Source: Impatiens glandulifera
Taxonomy: Eukaryota > Streptophyta > Magnoliopsida > Ericales > Balsaminaceae
Assembly (NCBI RefSeq): GCF_907164915.1
Contig: NC_061866.1
Span: forward strand, 20,662,429 to 20,726,428
Length of the DNA stretch: 64,000 nt
Direction of reading: 5' to 3'
Position numbers and translations under genes: made by a program. Positions 29,871-41,010 of the stretch are shown here, one piece after another (within the stretch, counting starts at the first letter, position 1; each line of letters begins with the position of its first letter). The notes beneath the pieces were generated by a model, which saw nothing but the letters and a program-made list of their open reading frames with translations, searched no databases and was not told where the DNA came from.

Positions 29871-31346
29871 CACTAGACAATCTATCACGCCGGAAGGTTC
29901 AAATCCGGGTACTAAAGAAAAACAAGTTTTGGCTGAGGATGACCCTCTGGTGCAAGGAGGTAACGGATCTCAGAATGATTCAACTGGTCCGACTCTTCAG
30001 GGACCAGCGCAACTTGAAATTTTGCGGAATCAGTCCTTCCGGTTTCGGAATAGGAAATAGAGGCCATGTTTCAGCAACTACTCATTTATCTGGACGAAAC
30101 GACTGAAGGAATATCCTGCCCTTATCACTTTTGGTGCAGAATCAAAAGTGAAACTAAATTCTCACACATTCTTCCCGACTTTACCGCAAATAATTACTGG
30201 TCGGAACTGTTGGTAATAGAAAAGGAAGCTTTCAAACATACGAAAACCGATGTCGTTTCGATGGTCTTGGCAAGAGGGACTCTGGTTGATGAACAAGCTA
30301 AGTTGAAAGCGTTGAATGAAGCATTAAATGACGTTCAAGGGAACCCAACCAAGGTTGAAAAGATAATGATTGAATGGTTTAGCAAAGTGAAAAACGATAT
30401 CATTCTCAACATCGAACGACTGGAGGAAGAATTAAAAGAAATATGCAGAAGATTACTAAAGTAAGCCAATTTTTGATATCGGTGAATCCTCTAAACAGGC
30501 AAGGGACTGGTAAGAAGAATCTCAACCGGAGTCAAACGTAGATAAAACCGACAGCCATATTTCCCCAAGTAAGTTCATTCTTCACTCTGTCTACAATGAT
30601 AAAGATTCGACCGGTCAAAAGAAATCGAAAACGGCAATGTCGATTCACTCCCAACGAAGTCAGGAAATGGAATGCATCTCCGAAAATATTAAGGGTATAA
30701 TTGATAATTCGGTCGCCACTTCAATGAGCGAATGGCACAATGTCACGAAAGCTAGAACCACCACCCTCAAAGCCGAGCTGATTGAATCGGTTAAAGCAAC
30801 AATTGAGTCATCAACTGCTCCGCTGTTAGAAATGATGCAACTTATGGCGGCTGAGATTGAGGAACTAACAAAGTTAAAAGCAGTTAACACTCAAGACCAG
30901 ATCCAAGACGATGCGAAAACAACTCTCCAAGCCGAAGAGGAAAAACAAGAACGGTTGAGAAAAGAGCTCGAAGGAAAGGATTTTAGAGTAGCTCAAGAAT
31001 TTGATAAGGCATAAAAAGAGGAAAAAAAAGAAACCGAACCAATTCAAGCTGAAGGAGTGGTGACAAGGCGTCAGGCTAAAAGAAAGAAGATAGTCGAATT
31101 GATGTCTCGGGTAGAACAGAGCGGTCTTCAAGGTCCACAATCGGATGATCATCTAAACAAACCACTCGCCGATGAAGAAGAAGAGGATGACAATCCTCTA
31201 CAACCAAGGAAAAAGAAAGCTGCAACGACCTCATCCGCTCTATTAACAAGTCAGGGCACATCAACCGCTCCTCGGTTCGACCAACCAGACCGGCATGTGG
31301 TTTCCTCAACTTCAACCGTTTCCATTCCGAAAGACCAAGTCTCATA
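29871..31346 (+). pseudogene. Element A remnant of gene cd (coiled-coil tail)
   Basis: Open pieces at 30066-30464, 30637-31014 and 31057-31347 match the C-terminal half of c and most of d in element B: the helical F-X-W-C-R-I-K-S-E-T-K segment, then the STAPLLEMMQLMAAEIEELTK coiled coil, and a charged acidic tail with DEEEEDD. Where element B has a TGA between c and d, the corresponding A sequence reads through (NDIILNIERLEE), supporting one ancestral cd gene. A later TAA and frameshifts kill this copy. Confidence 0.72.
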
Positions 31347-31839
31347 ACCGGTTAGTGCATAGACGTGGATAGAAGCGAAAGAGAATGGCAAGTAGAGCAG
31401 GAGAGAAAGCTCAAAGAACAAGAAAAGAGAGGATCATCTGACCCATAGTTTACTTCAACTTTATTTCTTTTGGACTTATGAACTTATCACTTCAACTTTT
31501 GATTTTTTTTTCTCACTGTTTATGAAGCTAGTTTTTGAAAAATCAAATCTCTCAAATAACTTAGGATCATCCGACACATATTTAAACTCCTTTTACTTAA
31601 AACAACGTATTTTGAAACTTATTTTTGAAAAGTATCAAAAAGGGAGAAATTGCTAAAAATATTTTTAAAATCCCGGTTAAGTTAATTTTTAAACCGGCCA
31701 TACATTACAAGTTTTGAATATTTATTCTAAATAATCAAAAAGGGAGAAATTGTTAGAAAAATTAAAGAAGTTATTTTTTAAACCGGTCATACATTACAAG
31801 TTTTGAATATTTATTCTAAATAATCAAAAATGGAGAAAT
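31347..31839 (+). repeat. Non-coding 3' region of element A with three PPT copies
   Basis: No ORF. The segment AAAAAGGGAGAAATTG (polypurine tract) followed by LTR-start-like sequence occurs at about 31637, 31737 and, with one change, 31826. Between them lie AACCGGYCATACATTACA and ATATTTATTCTAAATAATC, also found between the PPT copies of element B. The last copy directly precedes the LTR start at 31840. Confidence 0.82.
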
Positions 31840-32970
31840 TGTTTGAAAAATTAAGGAGATTAATTGTAACTGGCCAAAGAACATAATTAGTCTCAAATTT
31901 TCCTGTGCAGGTACAGATCAAGCCGCATCATACCTACTGAAGCATATGTCTAAATGATCCGGTCATAATCTGTGAAACCGACTGAACTCCCTCAACCGGA
32001 TCGGCTAGCAAATGCGTCATTATCCGGCTGACTCATTCCATTATTGATGATCATAAAAGTTCAAAGGAAAACTTTGAAAAGTGATGAATCTGAGAAGATG
32101 ATGTAATATGATGATATAGAGATCTCTCGGAAATATACAAGAAGAAAAGATTTGGATCAGAAGCATGCAACGAAAACAATGATGAACTGTTTATCTAAAT
32201 CCACAAGCAACATCTTATTCAGGCGGCCGACCTAGTGCATGTATGCCAAGTGACCAAAATGCAAGCCAGCCTAAGTGCATGATTGTCAAGTGTCCAAAAT
32301 GACAAGGCGTGCACGCAAACCTATGAACCTGACCGGCACGACTTCAGATGACCAATCCAGCGGAGATAGAAAATTATGACCGTTGTGATATTTTCTCTAT
32401 AAATAGAAGCTCACAGTGCCAAAGAATATACGCGTGAAATCAACATAAAAAGTTCATATACAGAGAGATAAGCAACAATGATTGAAATTCTAACGTGCGA
32501 CATTGAATAGTGTTTGAAATTCCCGAAAGTGTTCTTATATTGTGTGTGTATTTTATCATTGAGTAAAAAGTATTGTATTACATCATTGTGAGTGGTGTAA
32601 CCGACGAGCAGTAAATAAGACTCGATCGTTATTGTGTGAGTGTTGTAATATTCCGAAAGTGAATATCCTTCTCATTGTTTGAGAAGAAGGGGTGATGTAG
32701 GAGATAAAACTCCAAACATCCATAAAATCTTGTCTCGTGTTCTTTACATTTACTCTCTGGCTCACCTTCACTAACTAAACCGATTCCTTTCTCCATCTTA
32801 ACCGACTCCTTCTAAAATACCCTCCAAACCGAACTGTGTGTGTTGCTTCAAGCTGAAACAAACCATTTCCGCACTTGAACCTGGTTCAAGAGATTTGTGA
32901 CAGCTTGTGTAGTGTTAAGAAACGGTTCTAGTCTTTAACCGGACTATTACCAGTGTGTGTTGTGTTATTA

Positions 32971-34940
32971 AGCGTTGTTGGGTCAAATTATTTTGACTAA
33001 GTGTTGAAATAATTTAACCACTGAGATTTTGATGATGAAATATCTTATGAGTTTTGATACAGGTGTATTGAAACAATATGTTATAAGACTTGGATCAAAT
33101 AAGGGTCATTAGACCGATTTTGGCTTTCATTGCATAAAATTAGACGTACAGTCTAACTCATCAGAGTTAGACGTGTAGTCTAATAGACGTGTAATTAGAC
33201 GGATGGTCTAATAGATACACGGAATTAGACGTAAGTCTAATGCATAGAATTAGATGTACAATCTAACTCATTGGAGTTAGACGTGTAGTCTAATGAATGC
33301 ATGGAATTAGACGTAAGTCTAATGCATAGAATTAGACGTACAGTCTAACTCATTGGAGTTAGATGTGTAGTCTAATGAATGCATGGAATTAGACGTAAGT
33401 CTAATATGTTTGTAATTAGACGGGTAGTCTAATTGATATTCGGAATTAGACGTACAATCTAACTCATCGTAGTTAGACGTGTAGTCTAATATTTTTGCAA
33501 TTAGACGGGTAGTATAATTTATGCGGAATTAGGCGTGCAGTCTAACTCAGTGGAGTTAGACGTGCGATCTAATAGAATGTGAAAGTTAGACGTGCGTCTA
33601 ACTCCTTCAGACAAGTCTGAGGTAGAACCGGAATTAGACGTGCAGTCTAATGGTTATTGAATAATTAGACGTGTAATCTAATTAGTGAAAGTTAGACGTG
33701 CGTCAAACTCCTTTAGACAAGTCTGAGGTAGAACCGGAATTAGACGTGCAGTCTAACTCAGTGGAGTTAGACGTGCAGTCTAACTCAGTGGAGTTAGACG
33801 TGCAGTCTAATGGTTATTGGATAATTAGACGTGTAGTCTAATAAGTGAAAGTTAGACGTGCGTCTAACTCCTTCAGACAAGTTTGAGGTAGAACCGGAAT
33901 TAAACGTGTAGTCTAACTCAGTGGAGTTAGACGTACACTCTAATGGTTATTGTAATTAGACGCAAGTCTAATTCTATTAGACCAGGCGGTCTAATAGACG
34001 TTTTTCTATTAGAAGGAGATGACTTATTTCATTAGACTGATTTTCACAATCAGTCTAACTGAAATACGTCTAATACTCAATTTAAGCAGTACGCTTGAAT
34101 CTAGTATTTCACCTACCCACGTGCTATAGCTGTACCCTACTCCTGTTCCACTTTCTAGTGAAGATTAATACAACAACTAAATGCATCCAATCAAGGAATG
34201 CCACGTAAGAGAATTTTCCTCACATTACCTATTTTGCAGTTACATCCTTGATGGAATATTCGGCGCACTACCAGTTTTGTACGGCCACGATCCTTGTGCT
34301 CAGAACCTGCTGTGTACATTGGAGGCTTTCCAATGGAAGAGTGCCACGTATCATTCTTGAAGATTCGACCGTTAGCTCCTGCTCAGTATTTAACAAATCT
34401 CAAGGACAACGGACAATCTGCCTTACACAACGAACAAGCAATCTGATTTTGTAGAGAGAGAAACTACTCAATCATCTTGCTTACTGAACTCAAACTGTGA
34501 AGCTTCTTTCTGATTGTACTGTGTGTGAATCGAGAGAGAGAGAGAATCAAAACACCTTTAGCTGAGTGATATTCTTCATCTTGTAATTGAACAGAAAGTG
34601 TTTTGTTCAATAGTGAGCTAAGTGTGTGTGTAAACTGCATTTGATTCTAACCATATTATAGTGAATCCTTAAACAAAGGGGTGACGTAGGAGAGTTTCTC
34701 CGAACATCCATAAACAAACTGCTGTGTTCTTCATTTCTGTCATCTTTTCATATTTCATCTTGTGCTTTAAACCCAAGTAAACAATTCCGCCTTGAATCTG
34801 TTTCAAGTGTTTACACAAGTTTGCGTAGAATAGAAAGCGAATTAAATCCCTAACAGGATTTCTTTCAAACCGTTTTTTCATAAACCTTCATCCTTAGCCA
34901 GACCCCCGTGTCTATCGATAAAGCCGATCCTATCAAGCGT
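32971..34940 (+). mobile_element. Solo LTR of the D family (TSD AGCGT)
   Basis: A complete 1960-bp LTR (32976-34935), from TGTTGGGTC to CCTATCA, flanked by perfect AGCGT repeats (32971-32975 and 34936-34940). There is no internal sequence, so it arose by recombination between the two LTRs of a former element. It is in inverted orientation to the D copy at 1376-3427. It contains fewer palindromic units (about 33110-34080) than D, and the shared box is at 34678-34715. Confidence 0.92.
33110..34080. repeat. Palindromic array in the solo D-type LTR
   Basis: The same GTTAGACGTGCAGTCTAAC-type inverted repeats as in element D, with GGTAGAACCGGAATTAGACG linkers recurring. The number and order of units differ from the 1376-3427 copy, so the array changes by unit gain or loss. 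Confidence 0.85.
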
Positions 34941-34996
34941 TCTCCCTTAAAGCTGAACCCCGGTCCTCCAAGAGAGATTCCGATCCTAACATCTTT

Positions 34997-36102
34997 TCAT
35001 TATTTTGTAAATCATTCTAAAGAAAGATTCCAAGTGAGGACAAGACCCCTAGATTGTATCTTTCTATCTATTCTAAAATATTCAACATCATTTGTGATGA
35101 TCACTAAGCTAAAGTGTTGTTATCAATTTTCTTTTTACATGTTATGTACATAATTTTACCAATGGAAGACTCCAATGAAGACAAATGCTTCAAGGTTAAA
35201 AAATAGTTTTATAGGATTAAATATTTGGGTTATAAATTATTGTCTATTTGTCAAAAATAGACATGTGTTTCACTAATCTAACATGTTTTTCAAACTTTAT
35301 CCAAAAGGGTATTTTGTACACATTCGATTTTCACACTTTCACACACGAATATACAACTTTAAACAATTCTGATCCAATATTATTTTCATACCACTGTTTT
35401 CTAAATATGAATTATAATAAAATAATGTAGAATTATCTCTCTATCTTCCTTGGAATAGGTACAATTTACTTGCACTCAACATTTATTTTGCTTATATTCT
35501 ACACATTCCTTGTTGTCAGTCTTATTTCAACTTAATATCTTTTATATATCACACAACTCTCATATAAATCATAAGTCATATGTGAATAATATTAATAATA
35601 TTATCACTCTTCACTCACAAGAGCTCAATAGTCTATAACTAGTTAATTTTAAAACGACACTTTATAATTGGTTTTCGGATTAATCCAAGTATCGACATGG
35701 GTCAAATGAAATAATTAAAAACATAACAAAATAATAATAATATTAGATGATGTTTGAGTAAATAAATAGTATAATAAAAGAATAATAATGTGTATTAATG
35801 GAATTATTTTTATACTAAAAAATAAATTTGACGGAAGGGTTGCTGAAACGGATGTGGGCGCGACAGCGTGTTGCTCGGCGCCGGACCGGAACCGGCACTC
35901 ACCAACAAGGTTGGCATGGTTCAGATATCAGGTTAACAAGGTGGTTAGGACGTGAGTCAATTAGTCAAGGCCTGGTCAATAAGGCATGAAGATGATTTCA
36001 TGCACATGCATGAAATCTATCTTTCTTCATCATCGGGCAGTTTGCCTTAAAGGTGTGAGTTTAAGCATTGATTGTCAGAAAATTGAAAGTTGTAGACTTT
36101 AT
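34997..36102. other. AT-rich intergenic stretch with no supported gene
   Basis: Only short chance frames. A GC-rich island occurs near 35840-35910. A near-perfect hairpin lies at 35994-36017 (arms GATTTCATGC and GCATGAAATC, 4-nt loop). No mobile-element protein similarity was seen. Confidence 0.6.
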
Positions 36103-36420
36103 TGTTGTTAGTGTATATAGTATAATAATATATTATATTGATATATTATTATATTATATAATATAATTTATTATATTCTTATATTCTAACAATTGTCTTT
36201 TATACCATTAAGGTTTATTTAATTATTAATGGGCTTGGGCTTGTATGTATAAGCAATTTAGGGTTCTAGGCTAATTACTTCTATATAAGGATTGTTTGTA
36301 AAGGTTGAATATACAACATTTAAGATTTTCAAGATTTTTTCTTCTTTAGAAAATATCTATTTTCCAGAGTTTCATATTTTCATAGCTGTTCTTAGAAAGA
36401 TCCAATAGTCAAAGCCAACA
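36103..36420 (+). repeat. 5' LTR of element F (about 318 bp)
   Basis: TGTTGTTAG to AAGCCAACA, bounded by the PBS (TTGGTATCAGAGC, 36422-36434). TGTTG and CAACA form the short terminal inverted repeat. A TATA box CTATATAAGG is at 36281-36290. The left boundary is a best guess because there is no second LTR to compare. Confidence 0.65.
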
Positions 36421-36449
36421 TTTGGTATCAGAGCTAGATTGAAGAACAT

Positions 36450-37723
36450 GTCGTCAATAAGATCAATTAGAGATGCGGCGACAATGAAGATTGGAAGAGA
36501 AGGGAACGTGCTCTCTCTTATACGTTACTCACGAAGAGTAACTACTCGGTGTGAGCATTGAAGATGCGGGTAAACTTACAAGAACAAGGAGTGTGGGAAG
36601 TCGTGATGCTCGAAGATATCGACGAATGGATGGAGAGAATGGCTCTCGCTGCCATCTATCAAGTACTCCCTGAGGACGTCCTTCTCATGGTGGATGAGAA
36701 GGATTCCGCCAAGCTAGCGTGGGAGACGCTAAAGACAATGCATGTTGGAGTGGAGAGAGTCAAGGAGGCAAAAGTGCAAACCTTGAAGACACAATTTGAG
36801 GCGATTTGTATGAAGAATGGGGAATCGGTGGATGTTTCTCCATGAAATTGACATCCATTGTGACTAGTATCCGCTCGTTGGGAGAGAAGGTGGAGGAGAT
36901 CTCCTTCGTCAAGAAGTTTCTTAGAGCCTTACCACAAACATACATGCAGATCGTTACAGCGATCGAGCAATTTGGTGACCTCAAGAATATGACCGTCGAA
37001 GAGATCGCCGGTCGTCTCAAAGTCCACGAGGAGAGACTTCACGGCTATGAAGACCACGAGGAGGAGCACCTATTGCTGACGTATGTAGAATGGATGTCAC
37101 GATTTAAGAAAAACGGAGAAGCCGATTTTTCGTCTATATCGTCGTGTCGCAGCGGCAACGGTGGTGGCAAAGGGCAAGGTCAAGGGAGAGGTTGTGCAGA
37201 AAGCTCACCTCGACAAGAAGATACCAAGCCCCGCAAAGACAAGAGCACAGTGAAGTGTTACGCTTGTCAAAAGTATGGGCACTACGCGTCTAAGTGCCCT
37301 AACAATATGTCTGACGATGAGGTAAACCTCACTAGCTTCTATGACGATGATCCAAAATTAATATTTGTTGAGATAGTGACGAAAACCTTACCCGAACACG
37401 ATGCAAACCTCGCTAGCTTCTATGACGAGGAGCCAGTATTAATGTTTTCTAAGGGAGACGAGAAGACAAACCTTGAAGAGTTCATGCAAGAACCGTCCAA
37501 GGAGGAACCAGAGGTGGTGTTATTCAATGAAGAGAAAGTCATGGAGAAACTCCTTGCAAGTGGCGATGAGTGTAATCATGTCGATGTGTGGTACCTTGAC
37601 AATGGAGCAAGCAACTATATGACGGGCCATCGAGAGAAGCTCAATGAGCTCGATGAGAAAATTATTAGAAATGTGAAGTTCGAAGACGGAAGCAAGGCGC
37701 ACACGTTTCTTAATCCAACTTGA
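36450..37723 (+). pseudogene. gag: Element F gag and protease start
   Basis: The gag N-terminus is frameshifted. From 36564 MRVNLQEQGVWEV begins the DUF4219/UBN2 region. A further frameshift near 36835 joins the frame 36806-37723, which contains the rest of UBN2 (LPQTYMQIVTAIEQFGDL), a Gly/Arg-rich linker and a CCHC knuckle, CYACQKYGHYASKC (about 37257-37300). An acidic spacer with repeated T/A-S-F-Y-D-D/E-D/E-P follows, then the protease motif WYLDNGASNYMTG (D-N-G). A TGA at 37721 ends the frame at the deletion junction. Confidence 0.78.
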
Positions 37724-37978
37724 GGAAAAAACTATGTGAGTAGAGATGTCGTGTTCGAGGAGGAGAAGAAGTGGGAGTGGTGCAAAGATAACAACAAGCT
37801 CATACAAAATTCCGTGGAGTTCGGAATCCTACGAGATGTCTATGCGGAAGAACCACTAGTAGAGATGGATCTTGATGAATTGTTGTTTCCCACCACCGAC
37901 GAGCCAACAACATATCACGAGGCGGTAGTCGAAGAGTCGTGGAATGAGGCCATGAACAAAGAGCTCGAGTCTATCAGG
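37724..37978 (+). pseudogene. Element F integrase C-terminal and RT N-terminal fragments
   Basis: The frame continues as GKNYVSRDVVFEEEKKWEW, which is the end of the copia integrase region. It then reads PTTYHEAVVEESWNEAMNKE, the start of the RVT_2 reverse transcriptase domain. Everything between protease and this point, and everything after the first about 15 RT residues, is missing. Confidence 0.7.
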
Positions 37979-38121
37979 AAGAGTGGTCGTTATAAAGTAT
38001 TATATGGAGACAGTAAGAGTGGTCGCCATAGAGTCCTCTATGACGATGGTCAGAGTGGTCGTATAGATTATTCTATGGCGATGGTGAAAGTCGTCGGCAT
38101 AGAGGGTTTTATGGCGACGGT
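37979..38121 (+). repeat. 36-bp tandem repeat, four copies
   Basis: Units start at 37979, 38015, 38051 and 38086, each with a core AAGAGTGGTCGnnATA and a TATGGnGAnnGT end. In the element F frame they read as a 12-residue repeat around K-S-G-R and V-L-Y-G/D-D. GTCGTCGG and CGACGGT motifs resemble subterminal repeats of a CACTA transposon whose end may lie at 38502. Confidence 0.72.
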
Positions 38122-38189
38122 ACTAAAATGGTCGGTATATGCGTTTTGGGGCAATAACGACAAGAGCAATGCCGACGACTAACGACTGT

Positions 38190-38410
38190 TTTTTTTGGGG
38201 GGGAAACGACATAGCGTCATTTCATTATAAATTCCCAAAAACGGGAAAAAAATCACGAGTTTAAAAGATCATTTTAGACCGGCCTAGAATAATTTGAAGT
38301 CGTAACATTCTAAATAAAAGCTAAAAAGTTAAAAAAACATAAATGAATTATCTGATTACAATGTTTTCAATTCTAGTGAGTTTAAAAAATGGTAAATTCC
38401 AGTTTTTGCA
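38190..38410 (-). mobile_element. 5'-truncated LINE fragment (3' UTR only)
   Basis: The minus strand matches the last about 220 bp of LINE-2: a poly(A) tail (T run at 38190), the ATGACGCTATGTC end, TAGGCCGGTCTAAAATGATC and the last ORF2 codons. It stops near 38410. No clear target duplication is visible. Confidence 0.8.
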
Positions 38411-38502
38411 ATTATTTATGCCGTCCTAAATTATTTATAGAGACGATTTATATTCCAATACCGACGATCTCTACCGTCGTTATTGAGCTTTTTTTACTAG
38501 TG

Positions 38503-39130
38503 CAACATGTTGAATGCAAGCAAAATTGCACATAATCCAAGATGAAGAGATAATTCAACAAATTTATATATAAACAAAGTTTTATAAATGTATTTACTTT
38601 ATAAAATCAATAATAATAACTATTATATATATAGACAAAGTTTTATAAATGTACTTACTTTATAAATCAATAATAATAACTATTTATAATATATATTTAT
38701 ATATATTCACTAATCATATAAAATATATTTTTTCTCATTAATAACTTTTATATTTATTTATTTATATATATATATATATAATATTACATATTTATATATA
38801 ATAACCCTATATAAAAATTATATTAACAAAATTTTATAAATACAGTAACCTAATTATATATATTAATAATTTTCATCATTAATTTTATATAAATACATTT
38901 TAACTTTTATCATATATTTTTTCTCTAATTATATATATTTAAAATTTCTTTTATGAGTATGAATAATTGGTTGATTAATATAAAGATTAACTGATTGATA
39001 ATAAATATTAAATACAAAATATATATAGATAAACAAAGTTATAAATTATTTCAGCAATTTAAAGTGGTTTAGCAGTTAAGGTGTTCACATTTCATATTTA
39101 AGACAATGTTAAAGAATGTATTCTTGAGTA
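38503..39130. other. AT-rich stretch with TA microsatellites and a 66-bp duplication
   Basis: No ORF. A duplicated segment (about 38570-38632 and 38633-38695) contains ACAAAGTTTTATAAATGTA and ATCAATAATAATAACTATT, followed by (TA)n runs near 38765-38790. Confidence 0.65.
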
Positions 39131-41010
39131 TAATATATGGTGTCACAACTTTTAAACAAGGGATAAAAGGCGTATGAAAGTTTGAGGTCGTAATTATTGG
39201 TTATTTTATCGAACATTTGAAAGTGTGATGTCACGAGATGGAAGTCATGTGGGGGTATCAATGGATAAAGAGACATAAAAAAATTATGAGTAACAAGATG
39301 ATGATCAATTAAGGGTTAGTGGTTGGTTTTACGATTGATATAAAGTGTGTGGTCTATTGGGATTGATTGTTGATTTGTTGATGTATGGGTAAAAGAGGTC
39401 GACTAAGATTGATTAGTGGTTTTCCGATGGGATAAATGGGCATATGAGAGGATAAAGTGACATATGAAAATTGGTGGGTAGGTTTTGAGGAATAAAGGGG
39501 AATATAAAAAAATATGAGTCACAAGAGGTCGACTAAAATTGATGAGTAGTTTGCCAACGGGATAAGAGGTGTGTCAGGTCACGACATGAAACAGTGATTT
39601 GGATTTGGTAGTTCGTTTTTTGAAGTGAGGTTAAATATAAGAGGAATTTTTAAGAAATTAGATACTAGTGGTTATAACTATATGAATGAGAGGTTGATTG
39701 ACCGAAATGGTCGATTGGGGATTAATTTGTTGAAATGAGAGTAAAAAAGTCGTGATAAGGGTAAATATGATGAGATGCAAAGTGGAGATTTGTGGTTAAT
39801 TTGTCGGAATAAGAGGTTAGTAATAAAAGGAGATATAGATGGTTAAAAATATTTAAATGATATATTGATTGACTAGAGTGTAAAATGTGTGAGGTCACAA
39901 GATTAGAGGTCGAAATTAGGATTGGTCAGTGGTTTGTCGAAAGGATAAAAATACATTTGAAAAAGTGTGAGTCACGAGATGAAGAGTCAATTGGGGGGAT
40001 TGATACTTGGTTTTATGAGGGATAAGAGGTGTGTGAAAGTGTGTGTAAGGTCATGCGATGAGATGGGATGTCGGTTGAGATTTGGTGATTGGTTTGTCGG
40101 AAGTGTGAAATAATTTAAGAGGTTTGTATCAAATGAGATGTTAGTGGTTAAAAGTATATGAATGAGATGTTAATTGATCGAAATATAAAATTGTATGAGG
40201 TCACGAGATTTTAGGTCGATTGTGATTGGTGAGTTGTTTGCCGAGGGGACATAGAGACATATGAAAAAGTGCGATTCACAAGATGAGAGGTCTATTGAGG
40301 GATTGATGTTGGTTTTACGAGGATAAAATATGTGTGAAAGTGTGTGAGGTCACGAGATAAGATGTCAATTGAGATTTAGTGGTTGGTTTACCGAAGTGGG
40401 GGTAATAAAAGTGGTTGCGGTAATATAAAAGAGGATGGTAACAAATGAGATATTAATGGTTAAAATATATGAATGACATGAGATGTTGATTAATCGAAAT
40501 GTAAGAGTGTGTTAGGTCACGAGATTAAAGGTCGATTATTATTTGTGGGTATTTTCCAAGTGGATAAAGAGGAATATGAAAAAGTGTGAGTCACAAGATA
40601 AGAGATTGATTAGTGGTATTGGTGGTAAAAGAGGTCGCGGTAAGGGTAAAAATGATGAGATGAGAGGGGAGATTTGTGGGGATAAGAGGCCGATAATAAT
40701 GGATATATCGGTGGTTAAAAATAATATGAATGAAATTTTGATTGACCAAAGTGTGAAATTGTGTGAGCTCACGATATTAGATGTCGATTGAGATTGATTG
40801 TTGGTTTGTCGAGTGGGATAAGAGGCTAGTGAAAAATGTGAGTTCACGATATCAGAGGTTATTGAGATTGATGGTTGATTTGACAAGAGATAATATGTGT
40901 GTGAAAGTGTGTGAGGTCATGATATAAGATGTGTGTGTGATTAGTGGTTGGTTTGTCGAAGTGATGGTAAAAAGGTTATGGTAATGAATAAGAGGTCGGT
41001 AATAGTGTAA
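39130..41010. repeat. Higher-order minisatellite, about 300-bp period
   Basis: GGTCACGAGAT-type boxes recur throughout: 39895, 39972, 40051, 40201, 40275, 40350, 40517, 40591, about 40770, 40844 and 40915. The spacing follows the pattern about 75, 75, about 155-165 bp, giving a repeat of about 305-317 bp made of three related subunits. Each subunit continues with AGGTCGATTG and GGTTGGTTTGTCGAAG-like sequence. No protein or LTR was recognised in it. Confidence 0.8.

Larger units (their letters stand above)
26118..34991 (+). mobile_element. Sirevirus-like Ty1/copia element A, internally deleted
   Basis: Plus-strand element with both ends and a 5-bp TSD (TCTTT). It contains a 5' LTR, PBS, a decayed gag, protease and half of integrase. 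It then jumps directly to the tail of gene cd; RT, RNase H, genes a and b and the start of cd are gone. Reiterated polypurine tracts and a 3' LTR follow. The 3' LTR is split by a solo D-type LTR (32976-34935). It keeps the cis signals (LTR, PBS, PPT) but no working proteins, so it is a non-autonomous or dead derivative. Confidence 0.9.
31840..34991 (+). repeat. 3' LTR of element A, split by a solo LTR
   Basis: LTR sequence runs 31840-32975 and resumes at 34941-34991. Without the insert and its 5-bp duplication it would be about 1187 bp, equal to the 5' LTR plus the extra 70 bp near 32422-32490. It ends GATCCTAACA, followed by TCTTT. The shared box here (32681-32734) has several base changes, including loss of the TGACGT core (TGATGT). 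Confidence 0.88.
36103..37978 (+). mobile_element. Ty1/copia element F, internally deleted
   Basis: A second copia lineage, unrelated to A-D at its LTR. It has a short LTR, an initiator-Met PBS, a gag and the start of protease. The sequence then jumps to an integrase C-terminal piece (NYVSRDVVFEEE) and the start of RT (EPTTYHEAVVEESWNEAM), where it ends in tandem repeats. No 3' LTR was found. Confidence 0.78.
37979..38502. mobile_element. Possible CACTA-type terminus with captured sequence
   Basis: The right edge reads ACTAGTG at 38496-38502, whose complement is CACTAGTAAAAAAAGC, a CACTA-like terminal start. Just inside are ATAACGACGGTAGAGATCGTCGG (complement) repeats akin to the GTCGTCGG units at 38092. 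A LINE fragment sits in the middle. No left terminus or transposase was found, so the call is tentative. Confidence 0.35.

Noticed and set aside
40539..40886. A 115-codon minus-strand frame in the minisatellite
   Set aside because: It consists of translated tandem repeat sequence and has no domain.
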